A stretch of 64,000 nt of DNA from Euborellia annulipes (GCA_023213315.1 JAKCPI010014350.1:108345-172344); one strand, 5' to 3'. Counted from the first letter of the stretch, positions 31,230 through 42,206 are shown. Made by a program: numbers and translations. The notes: generated from the letters alone by a model not told the origin.

Positions 31230-33566
31230 ATGCATTTAAAATATCTCAGTTTATGTTTATTCAGTTTGGGTTTGACCGCTTGTGCGCAGCATAACCTACG
31301 CCCATCAGTGGCATCTGCTAATTTAGATCAAAAAGTCATTCAGGGTATGAATGCAATGTATGAATACCCAAGCTATGACTACCGTGGGCATTTTAAAGTT
31401 AATGTTGATCCAAATCAGCCCAAGAAAATAAGTGCTGTAGAGAAAACGGCTCAGCTTGATGCTGAAGTGCAAAAAAAAGTAGATCAATATTTACGTGAAC
31501 AAAAAATTAATTTGAATAGAAAACAAAAGCAGGTGCTTTATGCTGCAATTGCAAATGAGCAATCAGCTTCGGGTGTATCAGGCGAATCTCGTTCAGAAAA
31601 AGTGAATGCCGTATTAATCAATTTATTAAATGACCTCCAATTTAGTTACGATGGTTCAGTTCATTATCGTCAAAAAATGGGATCTTTTAATCTCACCGCA
31701 AGATATGAGAAACCGACCTTGTTGGTGCAGGCAAAATTGCCAATGGTACTTGATCTAAAAGACTATAAATTTTACGTTAATTATTTCGGATTAATGCCTT
31801 ATCTGGTAAATAAAGATAATCAAAACAATTTAGCTTATGTCGATTTTTCGAAATATAAAGATCTGTTTACGAACGTCGATATGAAGAAGTTTGTTGAATA
31901 TGCGAAAGCTTCTGGTGCGGTATCTTATCGTCTAGCTGAACCACAAAATTTACAACGGTTACCTATTACAGATGCTGACCGTAAAGCAGGAATTGTCGAA
32001 AAAATTCGTTTAAAAGGTACGGTTGAAGAGTTACTGCTGCAATCGGAACTCTATGGTCAAGTCAATGAAAAATATCTTCAAAAAAATGTTTTAGGGTTTG
32101 ATGATCAAAAGATTGCTGAATCTATAGCAACTGAACTTGCTAATTCTGAAGCTAAGAAAAAGGCAGCTGGTGCTGAGGGGCAGAAGGTTTCGTCTGAAGA
32201 TGCAGCTGCAGTCAGCCAGCAACTTTATTCACTCATTAACGCTCATTTTGGCGGTACATTGGCTTCTGAAGAAGGTGATGAAGAACAAGCGAGTGCACAA
32301 GAAGCTGCGGCAGAGGAAGCTTCTGACTCAGCTCAAGCTGAAGACGCTGCTGTAGCAGATGCTGAAGAAATCGCACAAGATGAAGAAGGCCCAACCCTTA
32401 CACAAGAACAATGTGTTGAGTTACAGACTCTTAAAAAACCAGTAGTTTTAGGGGATGTTAATTACTGTCAAATATATGGTGTTGATGTTCTTAATCAAAG
32501 TGTTGAAAGTACCCAAAAAACTCAGAATAAGGCTCGCCAAGCTGCACTAAAACAAACTTTTGCTGCTTATGATCAGAGCCAGTTTGTTAATGATGACGCA
32601 TTCAAAACTTTATGGTTAAAACATAAAGTAGAGATTGAACAAGCTTTACCAAAACAAAGAAATCCAATTGCAGTTGATGTGGGATTGGATGAAAAAGGCC
32701 GTTTAGTCAACGTAGACTATGACATTGCATATACACCAGCCGAGTTTAATCATCGCTTTAATATTAAAGCAGACATGCAAATTTTAAATTATGGTAAAGC
32801 AACTTCAATTGACCAGCAGCAACTTAAACAAGCTAAATCAGTTGCAGAGGCAAGCAAAGGTTCTTTATTTGAAAACTTCGTAAAAGGTTTTAGTGAAAAA
32901 CTTGGGCAGAGTGATGTTTCTGAACATCCAGTTGGCTCACATAGCGATGTACAAGATTTAGATTCGAGTCTGGCGCTATTGGCTAACCAAACTTATGATG
33001 CAACGCATGCTTATGACAAAACGTATAAGGCTGTGTTTATTGCAAAATTGACTGCCGAAAAACCGTCATATATTAATTATTACTCAGTTCAACAGTTGCA
33101 AGAAATTGCCGAAGTTTATGCTTATTGGTTCTCAGAAGAAGAAACCTACAACCCTCAAGGTAAGGCTTTAGAGCGTATTGAGGGATTACAGAAAAAGCAT
33201 CATCTTGAACAAGAAGACCAATTTGATAATGAGTTAGGCCGTGCTGTAGACCATATTGTGATTACAACGATACAAGGCAAGGTAGGGCGTGAAGCATGGC
33301 AAAAATTGCAGAAACAATATAAACAACCTGAGCAGCTTTTCTCGAAACAATATCAATTAGAATTTGAACAACAAAATGGTGCTTCTGCTGAAGAAAAACA
33401 ATTGTTGTCACAAACTGCTGATATTTTAGGGAAAGTGTATGTTGCAGCACGTAAACAACAGCTTACGGAAAAAACAATTCAGAATTTAAAACCTGAACAT
33501 AATGAGTTTATTGATTATGAGATTTTCCGTGACGTTTATCAGCAAATGGTTACGACCAAAAAATAA
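31230..33566 (+). CDS. Large hypothetical lipoprotein with acidic insert
   Basis: A 778-residue protein with a lipoprotein signal, MHLKYLSLCLFSLGLTAC (Cys18). The N-terminal third has an LEREQKIN-like charged helix region, then a beta-rich stretch resembling periplasmic binding or assembly folds (YDGSVHYRQKMGSFNLTARY). Residues about 353-389 are a low-complexity Ala/Glu/Asp insert. The C-terminal half has another beta pair (IAVDVGLDEKGRLVNVDYD) and long helices rich in Gln/Lys. No known family recognised. It is a single gene with its own terminator. Likely a periplasm-facing outer-membrane lipoprotein; the role is unknown. Confidence 0.75.
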   Translation: MHLKYLSLCLFSLGLTACAQHNLRPSVASANLDQKVIQGMNAMYEYPSYDYRGHFKVNVDPNQPKKISAVEKTAQLDAEVQKKVDQYLREQKINLNRKQKQVLYAAIANEQSASGVSGESRSEKVNAVLINLLNDLQFSYDGSVHYRQKMGSFNLTARYEKPTLLVQAKLPMVLDLKDYKFYVNYFGLMPYLVNKDNQNNLAYVDFSKYKDLFTNVDMKKFVEYAKASGAVSYRLAEPQNLQRLPITDADRKAGIVEKIRLKGTVEELLLQSELYGQVNEKYLQKNVLGFDDQKIAESIATELANSEAKKKAAGAEGQKVSSEDAAAVSQQLYSLINAHFGGTLASEEGDEEQASAQEAAAEEASDSAQAEDAAVADAEEIAQDEEGPTLTQEQCVELQTLKKPVVLGDVNYCQIYGVDVLNQSVESTQKTQNKARQAALKQTFAAYDQSQFVNDDAFKTLWLKHKVEIEQALPKQRNPIAVDVGLDEKGRLVNVDYDIAYTPAEFNHRFNIKADMQILNYGKATSIDQQQLKQAKSVAEASKGSLFENFVKGFSEKLGQSDVSEHPVGSHSDVQDLDSSLALLANQTYDATHAYDKTYKAVFIAKLTAEKPSYINYYSVQQLQEIAEVYAYWFSEEETYNPQGKALERIEGLQKKHHLEQEDQFDNELGRAVDHIVITTIQGKVGREAWQKLQKQYKQPEQLFSKQYQLEFEQQNGASAEEKQLLSQTADILGKVYVAARKQQLTEKTIQNLKPEHNEFIDYEIFRDVYQQMVTTKK

Positions 33567-33576
33567 TAAATGAAAT

Positions 33577-33611
33577 AAAAAAGAACCTACATCATGTAGG
33601 TTCTTTTTTTA
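33577..33611. terminator. Bidirectional terminator
   Basis: AAAAAAGAACCTAC pairs with GTAGGTTCTTTTTTT over a five-base loop, between the large lipoprotein gene and aroE. Confidence 0.9.
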
Positions 33612-33614
33612 TAT

Positions 33615-34405
33615 TTATAGAAAATCTTTTAATTCAGGTCTTACGCCATTCCAGATATAGAAGGCTTCAATTGCCTGACCCACTAACATCCCAAAACCTT
33701 CAGAATAGGGCACATTGCGTTGTTTAGCTTGATCAAGGAAGCTAGATGGTTTGCCATATGCCATTTCATAAGCGTGTTCGAATTGTAAATTTTCAGGAAG
33801 CTGTAGGGCATCTCCTGAAAGGCTTGCAGAAGTTGCATTAATCACAATGTCAAATTTCCCTTCTAGCTCATTGAGGGAAATTGCTTGTAATTGAGTTTGT
33901 GGAGCTGCAGCTTTTAAGTCATCTACAAGTTGTTCAGCACGGGCTAGAGTGCGGTTTGCAATCACAATCTTCTTCGCGCCAGCCTGTACGAGTGGGTAAA
34001 TAACACCACGAGTTGCACCACCAGCCCCTAAAATTAAAATAGTTGTATTTTCTAGGTCCCAATCTAAAGCTTGAATTGCGGCAACTAAGCCTTGACCATC
34101 TGTATTATCGCCGTGCAATTTGCCATTCTCCATCCATAACGTATTAACTGCTTTTGCAATCTGAGCACGCTCGGTTAACACATCGCACAAAGCGAAAGCC
34201 TGTTCTTTAAACGGCACAGTAACGTTCATGCCACTTCCGCCATTCTGCAAAGAAACTACGCATACTTGGCTCAAAACCATCAAGAGGGGCAAGACGTTTT
34301 TGATAGTCTCAGGTCAACACCTGTTTTTTGAGCAAAAGCATGATGCAATTCAGGAGAACGTGATTGTTCGATCGGGTTGCCAATTACTGCAAACTGTTTG
34401 GTCAT
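33615..34405 (-). CDS. aroE: Shikimate dehydrogenase (two frameshifts)
   Basis: NADPH-dependent reduction of 3-dehydroshikimate in aromatic amino acid synthesis. The ATG at 34405 starts [21 protein letters not shown], the exact AroE opening. Extra bases at about 34306 and at 34242 break the frame, and the rest reads [16 protein letters not shown] (catalytic Lys), [46 protein letters not shown] and [14 protein letters not shown]. The corrected length is 262 residues, as expected. The gene is normally required in minimal medium, so sequencing error is likelier than loss. Confidence 0.92.
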
Positions 34406-34533
34406 TCTTATATCCAAAATTTTAAAATGGCATGAAGCAGTTAAAAACCTATACTGAATATTCAGCAGGCCTCACTATAAGCCAAATTGGAATCAGAAAA
34501 AATATTTGAATGAGATTCAGAGAAATTGAAAAT

Positions 34534-34573
34534 AAAAAAGGAGATTCTTTAGGGTGGAAGCCAAAGAATCTCC
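34534..34573 (-). terminator. Terminator of hemF
   Basis: GGAGATTCTTT and AAAGAATCTCC form a perfect stem with a 12-base loop; on the minus strand a T tract follows. Confidence 0.8.
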
Positions 34574-34586
34574 AAAAAGCAAAAAA

Positions 34587-35536
<950 letters not shown>

Positions 35537-35592
35537 AGTGACCCTCAAAGATGATTGAGATAGGAGATAGATACATCAAAGCACAAAACCAT

Positions 35593-35637
35593 AAAAAAAG
35601 TAAGGGATTTTTAAGAAATGTCTTAGAAATCCCTTCC
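35593..35637 (-). terminator. Terminator of ribA
   Basis: AAGGGATTT...AAATCCCTT with further pairing inside (TAAGA/TCTTA); on the minus strand a seven-base T tract follows. Confidence 0.75.
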
Positions 35638-35664
35638 AATTATTTTTAAATTTATAATTTTGGT

Positions 35665-36267
35665 TTAAAAATCATCTTTTTGGTAAAGGTGATCCATACG
35701 TTCACGTTTGGTTTTTAAATATTCTTCATTAAAAGGGTTGCGCCCAACGGTTAATGGAACGCGGTCAACAATATTAATTCCTTGATCTTTGAGCGCCTGA
35801 ATTTTCAAAGGATTATTGGTAATTAACTTAACTTCTTTCACTTCTAAATGATCTAGCATGATGCTACACATATCGTAACGACGTGCATCGGCAGGTAAAT
35901 TTAAAAGTAAATTAGCATCTACGGTGTCATGTCCCTGATCTTGTAAAGCATAGGCGCGAATTTTATTCGTTAGTCCAATACCACGACCTTCTTGACGTAA
36001 ATATAAAATAACACCTTGGCCTGCATCGTTGATGAGCTTTTGAGTTGCCTGCAATTGGGGACCACAGTCGCATTTTAATGACGCAAAAGCATCACCTGTT
36101 AAACATTCTGAATGTACACGAACTAAAACAGGGCCTGTGGGTGGTTTTTCTAACCCTTTAGAAAGTGCCACATGTTCTTCACCTGATACTGGATCTTGAA
36201 ACACAGAAATATTGAATTCACCAAAAGCGGTCGGGAGTTTTGATGTTGCAATGAACTCTATAGGCAC
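35665..36267 (-). CDS. ribA: GTP cyclohydrolase II
   Basis: First committed step of riboflavin synthesis: opens GTP to 2,5-diamino-6-ribosylamino-pyrimidinone phosphate. The intact 200-residue frame has the zinc ligands in [16 protein letters not shown] (C55, C66, C68), the [20 protein letters not shown] motif and the C-terminal [12 protein letters not shown] and RVPLTVG blocks. It is a stand-alone RibA, not fused to RibB. Divergent from dxs. Confidence 0.96.
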   Translation of the reverse strand: MPIEFIATSKLPTAFGEFNISVFQDPVSGEEHVALSKGLEKPPTGPVLVRVHSECLTGDAFASLKCDCGPQLQATQKLINDAGQGVILYLRQEGRGIGLTNKIRAYALQDQGHDTVDANLLLNLPADARRYDMCSIMLDHLEVKEVKLITNNPLKIQALKDQGINIVDRVPLTVGRNPFNEEYLKTKRERMDHLYQKDDF

Positions 36268-36571
36268 AGATTAACTCATCTTTTAACCGAAAACGGTTTA
36301 AAGTATAGCGTAATGCTGAGAGATTGGTCGAATTGTCATAATGATTTTGCGTATGAAGGTTTTCTTTTTTGTATAAAGAAGACGATAATAGTTGATAAAT
36401 AGTCAGATTATTCAGGATAATCTGCCAACCATACCCATGATGTATGAGAGACATGCTTTGCATGACCTCGTTCGCAAATGTGGCTGATTGAAGGTGACTT
36501 CATTCGATTGTATGATCGACCCATTTTGACCCAGCTTAGGATTTGCCAGGCTTATAAAGGCTTTGCCACAT
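36268..36571. other. Divergent intergenic region ribA/dxs
   Basis: About 300 bases between divergent starts, which must hold both promoters. No FMN-riboswitch-like fold was evident by eye and no convincing ORF. A weak AAAGG ribosome site precedes the dxs ATG. Confidence 0.45.
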
Positions 36572-38476
36572 ATGTTGTATACCGAAATTCCAACTCAACG
36601 CCCTGTTACGCCATTGTTAGATGCAATTGATCATCCTCAACAATTACGTCAGCTCGAGCATAGCCAATTGGTTCAAGTGGCTGATGAGTTGCGTCAATAT
36701 ATTTTATATGCAGCAGGCCAGAGTGGTGGCCATTTCGGTGCTAATCTCGGCGTGGTTGAGCTGACGGTTGCGCTGCATTATTGCTTTAATACTCCAAATG
36801 ACCGATTAGTTTGGGATGTAGGACATCAGGCCTATCCGCACAAAGTCCTGACAGGTCGTCGTGAACAAATGACGACGATTCGATCTAAAAACGGTTTAGC
36901 CGCATTTCCAGCCAGAGAAGAATCAGTTTTCGATACATTCGGCGTAGGACATTCATCAACAGCAATTTCGGCTGGGCTAGGAATGTCGTTAGCACGTCGT
37001 TATCAAAATGACCCATGTGAAGTCGTTTGTATTGTCGGTGATGGTGCAATGACAGCAGGTATGGCATTTGAAGCCATGAACGATGCTGTTGCACATAATG
37101 CCGATTTAATTGTTGTGCTCAATGACAATGACATGTCAATTTCTTGTAGTACAGGTGGCTTTGCTAAACATTTGGCTGCAATTTGGGAAAAAGGCCATTT
37201 AGTTAACGTTAATGAAGATGGCGAAGCGTATATACAGCCACATCCAAAATGGACTTATAACTCTCGTTTGCATCAATCAGCAACAGATGCGGCCGATAAC
37301 TTATTTAAAGCAATTGGTTTTGATTACTTTGGTCCATTCGATGGTCATGACGTAAATCAACTGGCCCAAGTATTTAATGCTCTGAAGAAGCGTAAAGGTC
37401 CACGTTTAGTACACGTCTATACTAAAAAAGGTAAAGGTTTTATTCCTGCAGAAGCGGATCCGATTACCTATCATGCTATTAGCAAAATTAATGCAACCTC
37501 AGCAGGTAAAACACCACCTAAATATTCTGATGTATTTGGTCAGTGGTTATGTGATGAGGCGACCCAAGATGAGCGTCTACTCGCGATTACACCTGCGATG
37601 TGTGAAGGCTCAGGTATGGTTCAGTTTGCTAAAGAATTTCCACAGAGATTCTTTGATGTTGCGATTGCTGAACAGCATGCTGTAACACTTGCAGCAGGAA
37701 TGGCTTGTGAAGGCTTAAAACCTGTTGTTGCAATCTATTCGACGTTCTTGCAGCGTGGTTACGATCAGCTTATTCATGATGTTGCATTACAAAATCTTGA
37801 TGTGACTTTCGGGATTGACCGTGCAGGTTTGGTTGGTGAAGATGGTCCAACTCATGCAGGTGCATATGATTATGCATACATGCGTACAGTTCCAAACATA
37901 GTCATCATGGCGCCCAAAGATGAAAATGAATGCCGTCAGATGCTTCATACAGCCTATACCTATAATGGGCCAGCTGCGGTACGTTATCCACGTGGTGCAG
38001 GGGTAGGTGTTGAAATTCAGCAAGAGTTGACCGCTATTGAATTAGGCAAAGCTGAAATCGTTGCTGAAATAAAGACGAGCTGTGAAGAGCAGATTACAAT
38101 TTTGGCATTTGGTAGCCGAGTGATGGTAGCTGTAGAGGCTGCCGAACAATTTGCACAAAAACATGATGTGGGTGTGCGTGTTGTAAATATGAGGTTTGTG
38201 AAACCACTTGATGAAAAAATGATTCGTGGTTTAGCTGAACACACTCATTTATTTGTCACTGTTGAAGAGCATGCCGTTATGGGCGGTGCAGGTAGTGCGG
38301 TTAATGAATTTATGGCGCAAGAACAAATTGTGAAACCTATTCTAAATTTAGGTTTGCCAGATTTGTTCTTACAACAAGCTTCACACGGCCAAATGCTACA
38401 AGATTGCGGGTTAGATGCTAAAGGTATTTTGAGCTCAATTGAGCGAGCTTGGCTTAAGCTAAATCAGGTGGTTTAA
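36572..38476 (+). CDS. dxs: 1-deoxy-D-xylulose-5-phosphate synthase
   Basis: First step of the MEP isoprenoid pathway: TPP-dependent condensation of pyruvate and glyceraldehyde 3-phosphate. The protein is 634 residues from the ATG at 36572 (an in-frame TTG at 36563 is less likely). Visible motifs are [35 protein letters not shown], the TPP-binding [17 protein letters not shown] with downstream [16 protein letters not shown], and the transketolase pyrimidine-domain signature [16 protein letters not shown] hairpin terminator follows. Confidence 0.97.
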   Translation: MLYTEIPTQRPVTPLLDAIDHPQQLRQLEHSQLVQVADELRQYILYAAGQSGGHFGANLGVVELTVALHYCFNTPNDRLVWDVGHQAYPHKVLTGRREQMTTIRSKNGLAAFPAREESVFDTFGVGHSSTAISAGLGMSLARRYQNDPCEVVCIVGDGAMTAGMAFEAMNDAVAHNADLIVVLNDNDMSISCSTGGFAKHLAAIWEKGHLVNVNEDGEAYIQPHPKWTYNSRLHQSATDAADNLFKAIGFDYFGPFDGHDVNQLAQVFNALKKRKGPRLVHVYTKKGKGFIPAEADPITYHAISKINATSAGKTPPKYSDVFGQWLCDEATQDERLLAITPAMCEGSGMVQFAKEFPQRFFDVAIAEQHAVTLAAGMACEGLKPVVAIYSTFLQRGYDQLIHDVALQNLDVTFGIDRAGLVGEDGPTHAGAYDYAYMRTVPNIVIMAPKDENECRQMLHTAYTYNGPAAVRYPRGAGVGVEIQQELTAIELGKAEIVAEIKTSCEEQITILAFGSRVMVAVEAAEQFAQKHDVGVRVVNMRFVKPLDEKMIRGLAEHTHLFVTVEEHAVMGGAGSAVNEFMAQEQIVKPILNLGLPDLFLQQASHGQMLQDCGLDAKGILSSIERAWLKLNQVV

Positions 38477-38510
38477 GCCTTCATAAAAAATTTGAAACAT
38501 TTTCCCCCTA

Positions 38511-38545
38511 AAAGCGCATATATTTGCTAAAATATCTGCGCTTTT
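38511..38545 (+). terminator. Terminator of dxs
   Basis: AAAGCGCATAT pairs with ATATCTGCGCTTTT (one bulge) and runs into T residues. Its end touches a possible but unlikely upstream start of the next gene. Confidence 0.65.
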
Positions 38546-38593
38546 ATGCATTATTCTTTGTCAAAATCTTCAAATTTGTCTAGTGGGTGTTCA

Positions 38594-39424
38594 ATGGAAC
38601 CTATGGTGGTTATGGCTGCGCGTGCGGCTCAAACAGTTGGTCAAGAGCTTTTAAAAGCGCATCAAAATCGTCATAAACTCGATTTACAAGTTGAAGAGAA
38701 AGGCATTGATGGCCCGGTAACACGTCTAGATCGTTATTTAGAACAATTAGCGATTGATACGTTGCGTAAAAGTTATAAAAACCATAGCTTCTTAGGTGAA
38801 GAGTTTGGTTTACAAGAAGGCAAAGGCCATGATGCAGAGTGGTGCTGGGTAATTGACCCGCTTGATGGCACACAAAACTTTATTAATGGTTTCCCTCATT
38901 TCTGTATTTCTATTGCAGTTCAGCATAAAGGTGTTACTCAACACGGCGTAATCTACGATCCAGTACGTGATGAATTATTCTCTGCTAGCCGTGGTCGCGG
39001 TGCAGTTATGAATCAACGCCGTATTCGTGCCAATGTAAAAGATAGTTTAGAAAATACATTCTTGGCAGTAGGCCACCCTTACCGTGCTAAACGTGATGGT
39101 GAAATTGTATCTTATGCCGAGCAGCACTTCGCATCATTACTAGCGGTTACTCAGGCCGGTGCACAAATCCGTCGTGGTGGTTCAGCTGCTCTAGATTTAG
39201 CATATGTAGCTGCAGGTCGTTTTGATGGCTTCTTTGAGCTTGGTTTAAAGCCATGGGATATTGCTGCTGGTGAACTTATTCTTAAAGAAGCAGGCGGTGC
39301 GGTTGTTGATGCACGTGGTGGCAATAACTCGTTTGAAAATGGTCAAGTACTCGCATGTTCGCTTAAAATGCTAAAACCGTTAATGCAAACAGTTGTTCCA
39401 GCTTGGGATAAAGCTGCAAAATAA
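38594..39424 (+). CDS. suhB: Inositol monophosphatase family protein (SuhB-like)
   Basis: A Mg-dependent, Li-sensitive phosphatase fold. From the ATG at 38594 (MEPMVVMAARAAQTVG) it has 276 residues; the earlier in-frame ATG at 38546 lies in the dxs terminator. Metal-site motifs are FLGEEFG (GEE about 68-70), WVIDPLDGTQNFINGFPHF (DPLDGT 88-93) and GLKPWDIAAGELILKEAGG. In enterobacteria SuhB also works with the NusA antitermination complex on rRNA operons; whether that holds here is not seen in the sequence. Confidence 0.9.
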   Translation: MEPMVVMAARAAQTVGQELLKAHQNRHKLDLQVEEKGIDGPVTRLDRYLEQLAIDTLRKSYKNHSFLGEEFGLQEGKGHDAEWCWVIDPLDGTQNFINGFPHFCISIAVQHKGVTQHGVIYDPVRDELFSASRGRGAVMNQRRIRANVKDSLENTFLAVGHPYRAKRDGEIVSYAEQHFASLLAVTQAGAQIRRGGSAALDLAYVAAGRFDGFFELGLKPWDIAAGELILKEAGGAVVDARGGNNSFENGQVLACSLKMLKPLMQTVVPAWDKAAK

Positions 39425-39442
39425 TTTAGTGTATTATTGATA

Positions 39443-39468
39443 AAACCCTCTTTAATCAGAGGGTTTTG
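39443..39468 (+). terminator. Terminator after the IMPase gene
   Basis: AAAACCCTC and GAGGGTTTT form a perfect stem with a seven-base loop. Confidence 0.8.
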
Positions 39469-39550
39469 TGTTTTTGGTAAAGAGTAAAATTAAATTAATT
39501 CTAGAAATATGTATAAAGTTGATTAAAACACATGACTTTTAATTTATTTC

Positions 39551-39559
39551 TGCTATAAT
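39551..39559 (+). promoter_or_regulatory. Extended -10 promoter of the DEAD-box gene
   Basis: TGC followed by a consensus TATAAT at 39554-39559, with a weak TGACTT about 15 bases upstream. Transcription would start near 39566 and leave a leader of about 265 bases. Confidence 0.6.
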
Positions 39560-39565
39560 CCGCCA

Positions 39566-39830
39566 ACGCACTTAAATTTCCGTTCATTACCTGAACATTC
39601 TGTTCTATTCATTGTAAGCGCACGCTGTCCATAGAGAGGACCATTTCTTGCGCCCCGATCGGCTCAGCGATTCTTCAGGTTCGGCCGTAATCAAGCATGC
39701 GTTTAGTCCACATCGTCGTTACTCGGATTGCCGCTGAATAAAAGTTTCAGCTCTTTTTGCTTTGCCGCTTTTTGCCGATGTCTATTTTGTATTTATTAAA
39801 AATGGAGCACCCACAAGGGTGAAACTCTCT
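39566..39830 (+). other. Long structured leader of the DEAD-box mRNA
   Basis: About 265 bases richer in G+C than nearby spacers, with no ORF of note. Just before the start, GGAG (39804-39807) is separated from the ATG by the hairpin CACCC-ACAA-GGGTG (39808-39821) plus nine bases. Folding would bring the ribosome site to normal distance. Long leaders are common for cold-induced RNA helicases; regulation here is inferred. Confidence 0.5.
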
Positions 39831-41833
39831 ATGAGCAAATCTTTTTGCCGAATTTTCTTTGCATGAAACCTTACAACAAGCGCTTGAAGGTTTAGGTTTT
39901 ACTACCCCAACTGCCGTGCAAGAACAAGCAATTCCTGCTGCTTTAGAAGGTAAAGACCTTCTCGTATCGAGCCAAACTGGTTCTGGTAAAACTGCAGCAT
40001 TCTTACTCCCAACATTAAATGCTTTAGCTGGTCAAGAGTCTGCTGTACCGTTCAAAGACCGTATGAAAGCAGTGACTCAACCGAATATTTTGGTAATTTC
40101 ACCAACTCGTGAATTGGCACAGCAAGTAAGTCAAGATGCAATTGCACTTGTACGTCACATGAAAGGTGTTCGTATTGCTGCCATTATGGGCGGTATGCCA
40201 TTTGCAAAACAAATTCAACAATTAAAAGGCGACAAGTTGTTGTTGCAACACCTGGTCGTTTACTTGACTTGGTGAATCGTCGTCAAATTAAATTAGATCA
40301 AGTAGATGCTTTAATCGTTGATGAAGCGGACCGTATGCTTGACCTAGGTTTCTCTGAAGACTTAGGAAGCAATTAGCGAATTAGCGGCTAACCGTAAACA
40401 AACATTAATGTTCTCGGTAACATTTGCTGATCGTATCATTCGTCTTGCATCATGCATGATGAAAGATCCTATGCGTATCGCAATTGAAACAGGTCATTCA
40501 ACCAATACAGATATTACACAAACATTGGCATTGGACTGATGGCTTTGAACATAAGAAAAAATTACTTACACATTGGTTAAGTGATGAAAGCTTAGATCAA
40601 GCTGTTGTTTTTGCTAGCACGCAAGAAGATACAGATATGTTGGCAGAAGAACTTGCTGAAGCAGGTCATTCTGTTGTTGCACTTCATGGTGCAATGCCAC
40701 AAACAGTTCGTAACCGTCGTTTACGTAGTATTCGTGAAGGTCGTGCAAAAATCTTAGTTGCAACTGACGTTGCTGCTCGTGGTCTTGACGTTCCGACTAT
40801 TTCTCACGTAATTAACTTCGGTCTTCCGATGAAGCATGAAGATTATGTACACCGTATTGGTCGTACTGGTCGTGCTGGTCGTACTGGTCAAGCAATTACT
40901 TTAGCGACTTATCGTGAACGCGGTAAGATTCGTGCACTTGAAGAATACTTAGAAGCACGTTTGAGTGTTTCTGAAATTGAAGGCTTAGAGCCATCTCCAC
41001 CTCCTGCTCGTTCAGGTCGTGATGGCGGTGGTCGTGGCGTAGTGGTAATGGCGGCGGTGGTCGTGATGGTCGTCGTAGTGGCGGCGGTGGTTTTGGTGGC
41101 GGTCGTCGTTTTGAAGGCGAAAGCAACTTTAAACGCCGTGAAGGTGGTGGTCGTGATGACCGTCCACGTCGTAGCTTCGATGATAAACCACGTGGTGAAC
41201 GTCCAGCGTTTGGCGGTGGTGAAGATCGTCCGCGTCGCGAGTTCAATTCAGACCGTCCACGTCGTGAAGGTGGTTTTTGAAGATCGTCCACGTCGTGAGT
41301 TCAGTGCAGATCGTCCACGTCGCGAAGGTGGTTTTAATGATAAACCGCGTTTTGAATCGAATGATGACAACCGTGGTAATCGCGTAGATTATAAACCACG
41401 TCGTGAAGGTGGTTTGAGTGACCGTCCAAAACGTAGTTTTGGTGGTGAAGACCGTCCACGTCGTAGTTTTGATGACAAACCACGCGGTGAGCGTCCAGCG
41501 TTTGGTGGTGAAGATCGTCCACGCCGTAGTTTTGATGACAAACCACGTGGTGAGCGTCCAGCGTTTGGCGGTGGTGATGATCGTCCAAAACGTAGCTTTG
41601 GTGGTGGTGATGATCGTCCACGTCGTAGTTTTGATGACAAACCACGTGGCGAGCGTCCAGCGTTCGGCGGTGGCGATGATCGTCCAAAACGTAGCTTTGG
41701 TGGTGGTGAAGATCGCCCACGTCGTAGCTTCGATGATAAACCACGTGGTGAACGCCCAGCGTTTGGCGGTGGTGAAGATCGTCCGCGTCGTAGTTTTGAT
41801 GATAAACCGCCGCGTCGTAAATTCGACCGCTAA
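39831..41833 (+). CDS. DEAD-box RNA helicase with Arg/Gly repeat tail (six frameshifts)
   Basis: ATP-dependent RNA helicase of the RhlE/CsdA/SrmB group. The Q motif region [16 protein letters not shown], Walker [51 protein letters not shown] and [13 protein letters not shown] are all present. Motif III reads SVT instead of SAT (near 40414-40422). Indels lie at 39842-39846 (+1), about 40232 (-1), 40365-40366 (+1), 40527-40528 (+1), about 41038 (-1) and 41274-41278 (+1). They sum so that the corrected protein is 666 residues. The C-terminal third is a low-complexity tail made of units such as [20 protein letters not shown]. Probably acts in ribosome assembly or RNA decay at low temperature (inference). 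Confidence 0.88.
41154..41818 (+). repeat. Tandem repeats encoding the RGG-like helicase tail
   Basis: Degenerate tandem copies of units about 60-100 bases long with the cores 'cgtccacgtcgtagttttga' and 'cgtccagcgtttgg'. They encode [21 protein letters not shown] and [10 protein letters not shown] blocks. The region is prone to copy-number change and to assembly collapse. Confidence 0.85.
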
Positions 41834-41848
41834 TCAATATTTAGTTTG

Positions 41849-41881
41849 AAAAAAGGCCAGTAAAAATACTGGCCTTTTTTA
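41849..41881 (+). terminator. Terminator of the helicase gene
   Basis: AAAAAGGCCAGTA pairs with TACTGGCCTTTTTT around AAAA, 16 bases after the stop. Confidence 0.9.
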
Positions 41882-42000
41882 TTTTTCAGTTTTGTTATAA
41901 ACTAACAAAATGTGAATTGGTTCAATTTTTTATTAAATAATGCGTAAAAGTAAACGAAAAGAAACAGTAATGGCACAATTGAAGAACCTTTTGCTTCAGC

Positions 42001-42150
42001 ATGGTTTGCCTTATCTTTTTTATTGCACTCGTTTTGTGTAATGGTGTTTACTTTGCCTATGCTTTTATAAATGGAAGTTCTGTTGAGCAATTCCAAGCTT
42101 CTGAATTGACCTCTTTTTACGAATATACTTCTTCTATTTCTATAAAATAA
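42001..42150 (+). CDS. Possible small single-helix membrane protein
   Basis: A 49-codon frame with one strongly hydrophobic helix (VCLIFFIALVLCNGVYFAYA) and a polar tail ending YTSSISIK. A possible upstream part (from an ATG at 41940, MRKSKRKETVMAQLKNLL) is in a different frame and would join if one base near 41997 were extra. No homologue is recognised; coding status is uncertain. Confidence 0.35.
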   Translation: MVCLIFFIALVLCNGVYFAYAFINGSSVEQFQASELTSFYEYTSSISIK

Positions 42151-42197
42151 GTTCGATTTGCTTTTGTCAAAATTACAACAAGTTTGCTAATTTTCAG

Positions 42198-42206
42198 TGT
42201 TATAGT
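42198..42206 (+). promoter_or_regulatory. Possible extended -10 promoter of the mla operon
   Basis: TGT followed by TATAGT, 35 bases before the mlaF ATG; no good -35 element at 16-18 bases. It would give a leader of about 28 bases. Confidence 0.4.

Noticed and set aside
36218..36463. Minus-strand ORF upstream of ribA
   Set aside because: Overlaps the ribA start and promoter region, has no ribosome site and no recognisable protein character.
36268..36571. FMN riboswitch near ribA
   Set aside because: I saw no RFN-like conserved stems in the spacer; a covariance search would be decisive.
38546..38593. Earlier ATG for the IMPase gene
   Set aside because: It lies within the T tract of the dxs terminator, and the residues it adds are not family-like.
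41334..41837. Long open frames on the minus strand and in other plus frames across the helicase tail
   Set aside because: They are shadows produced by the codon-periodic repeat. Their composition (His/Val/Asp or Pro/Arg runs) mirrors the repeat and they have no start context.
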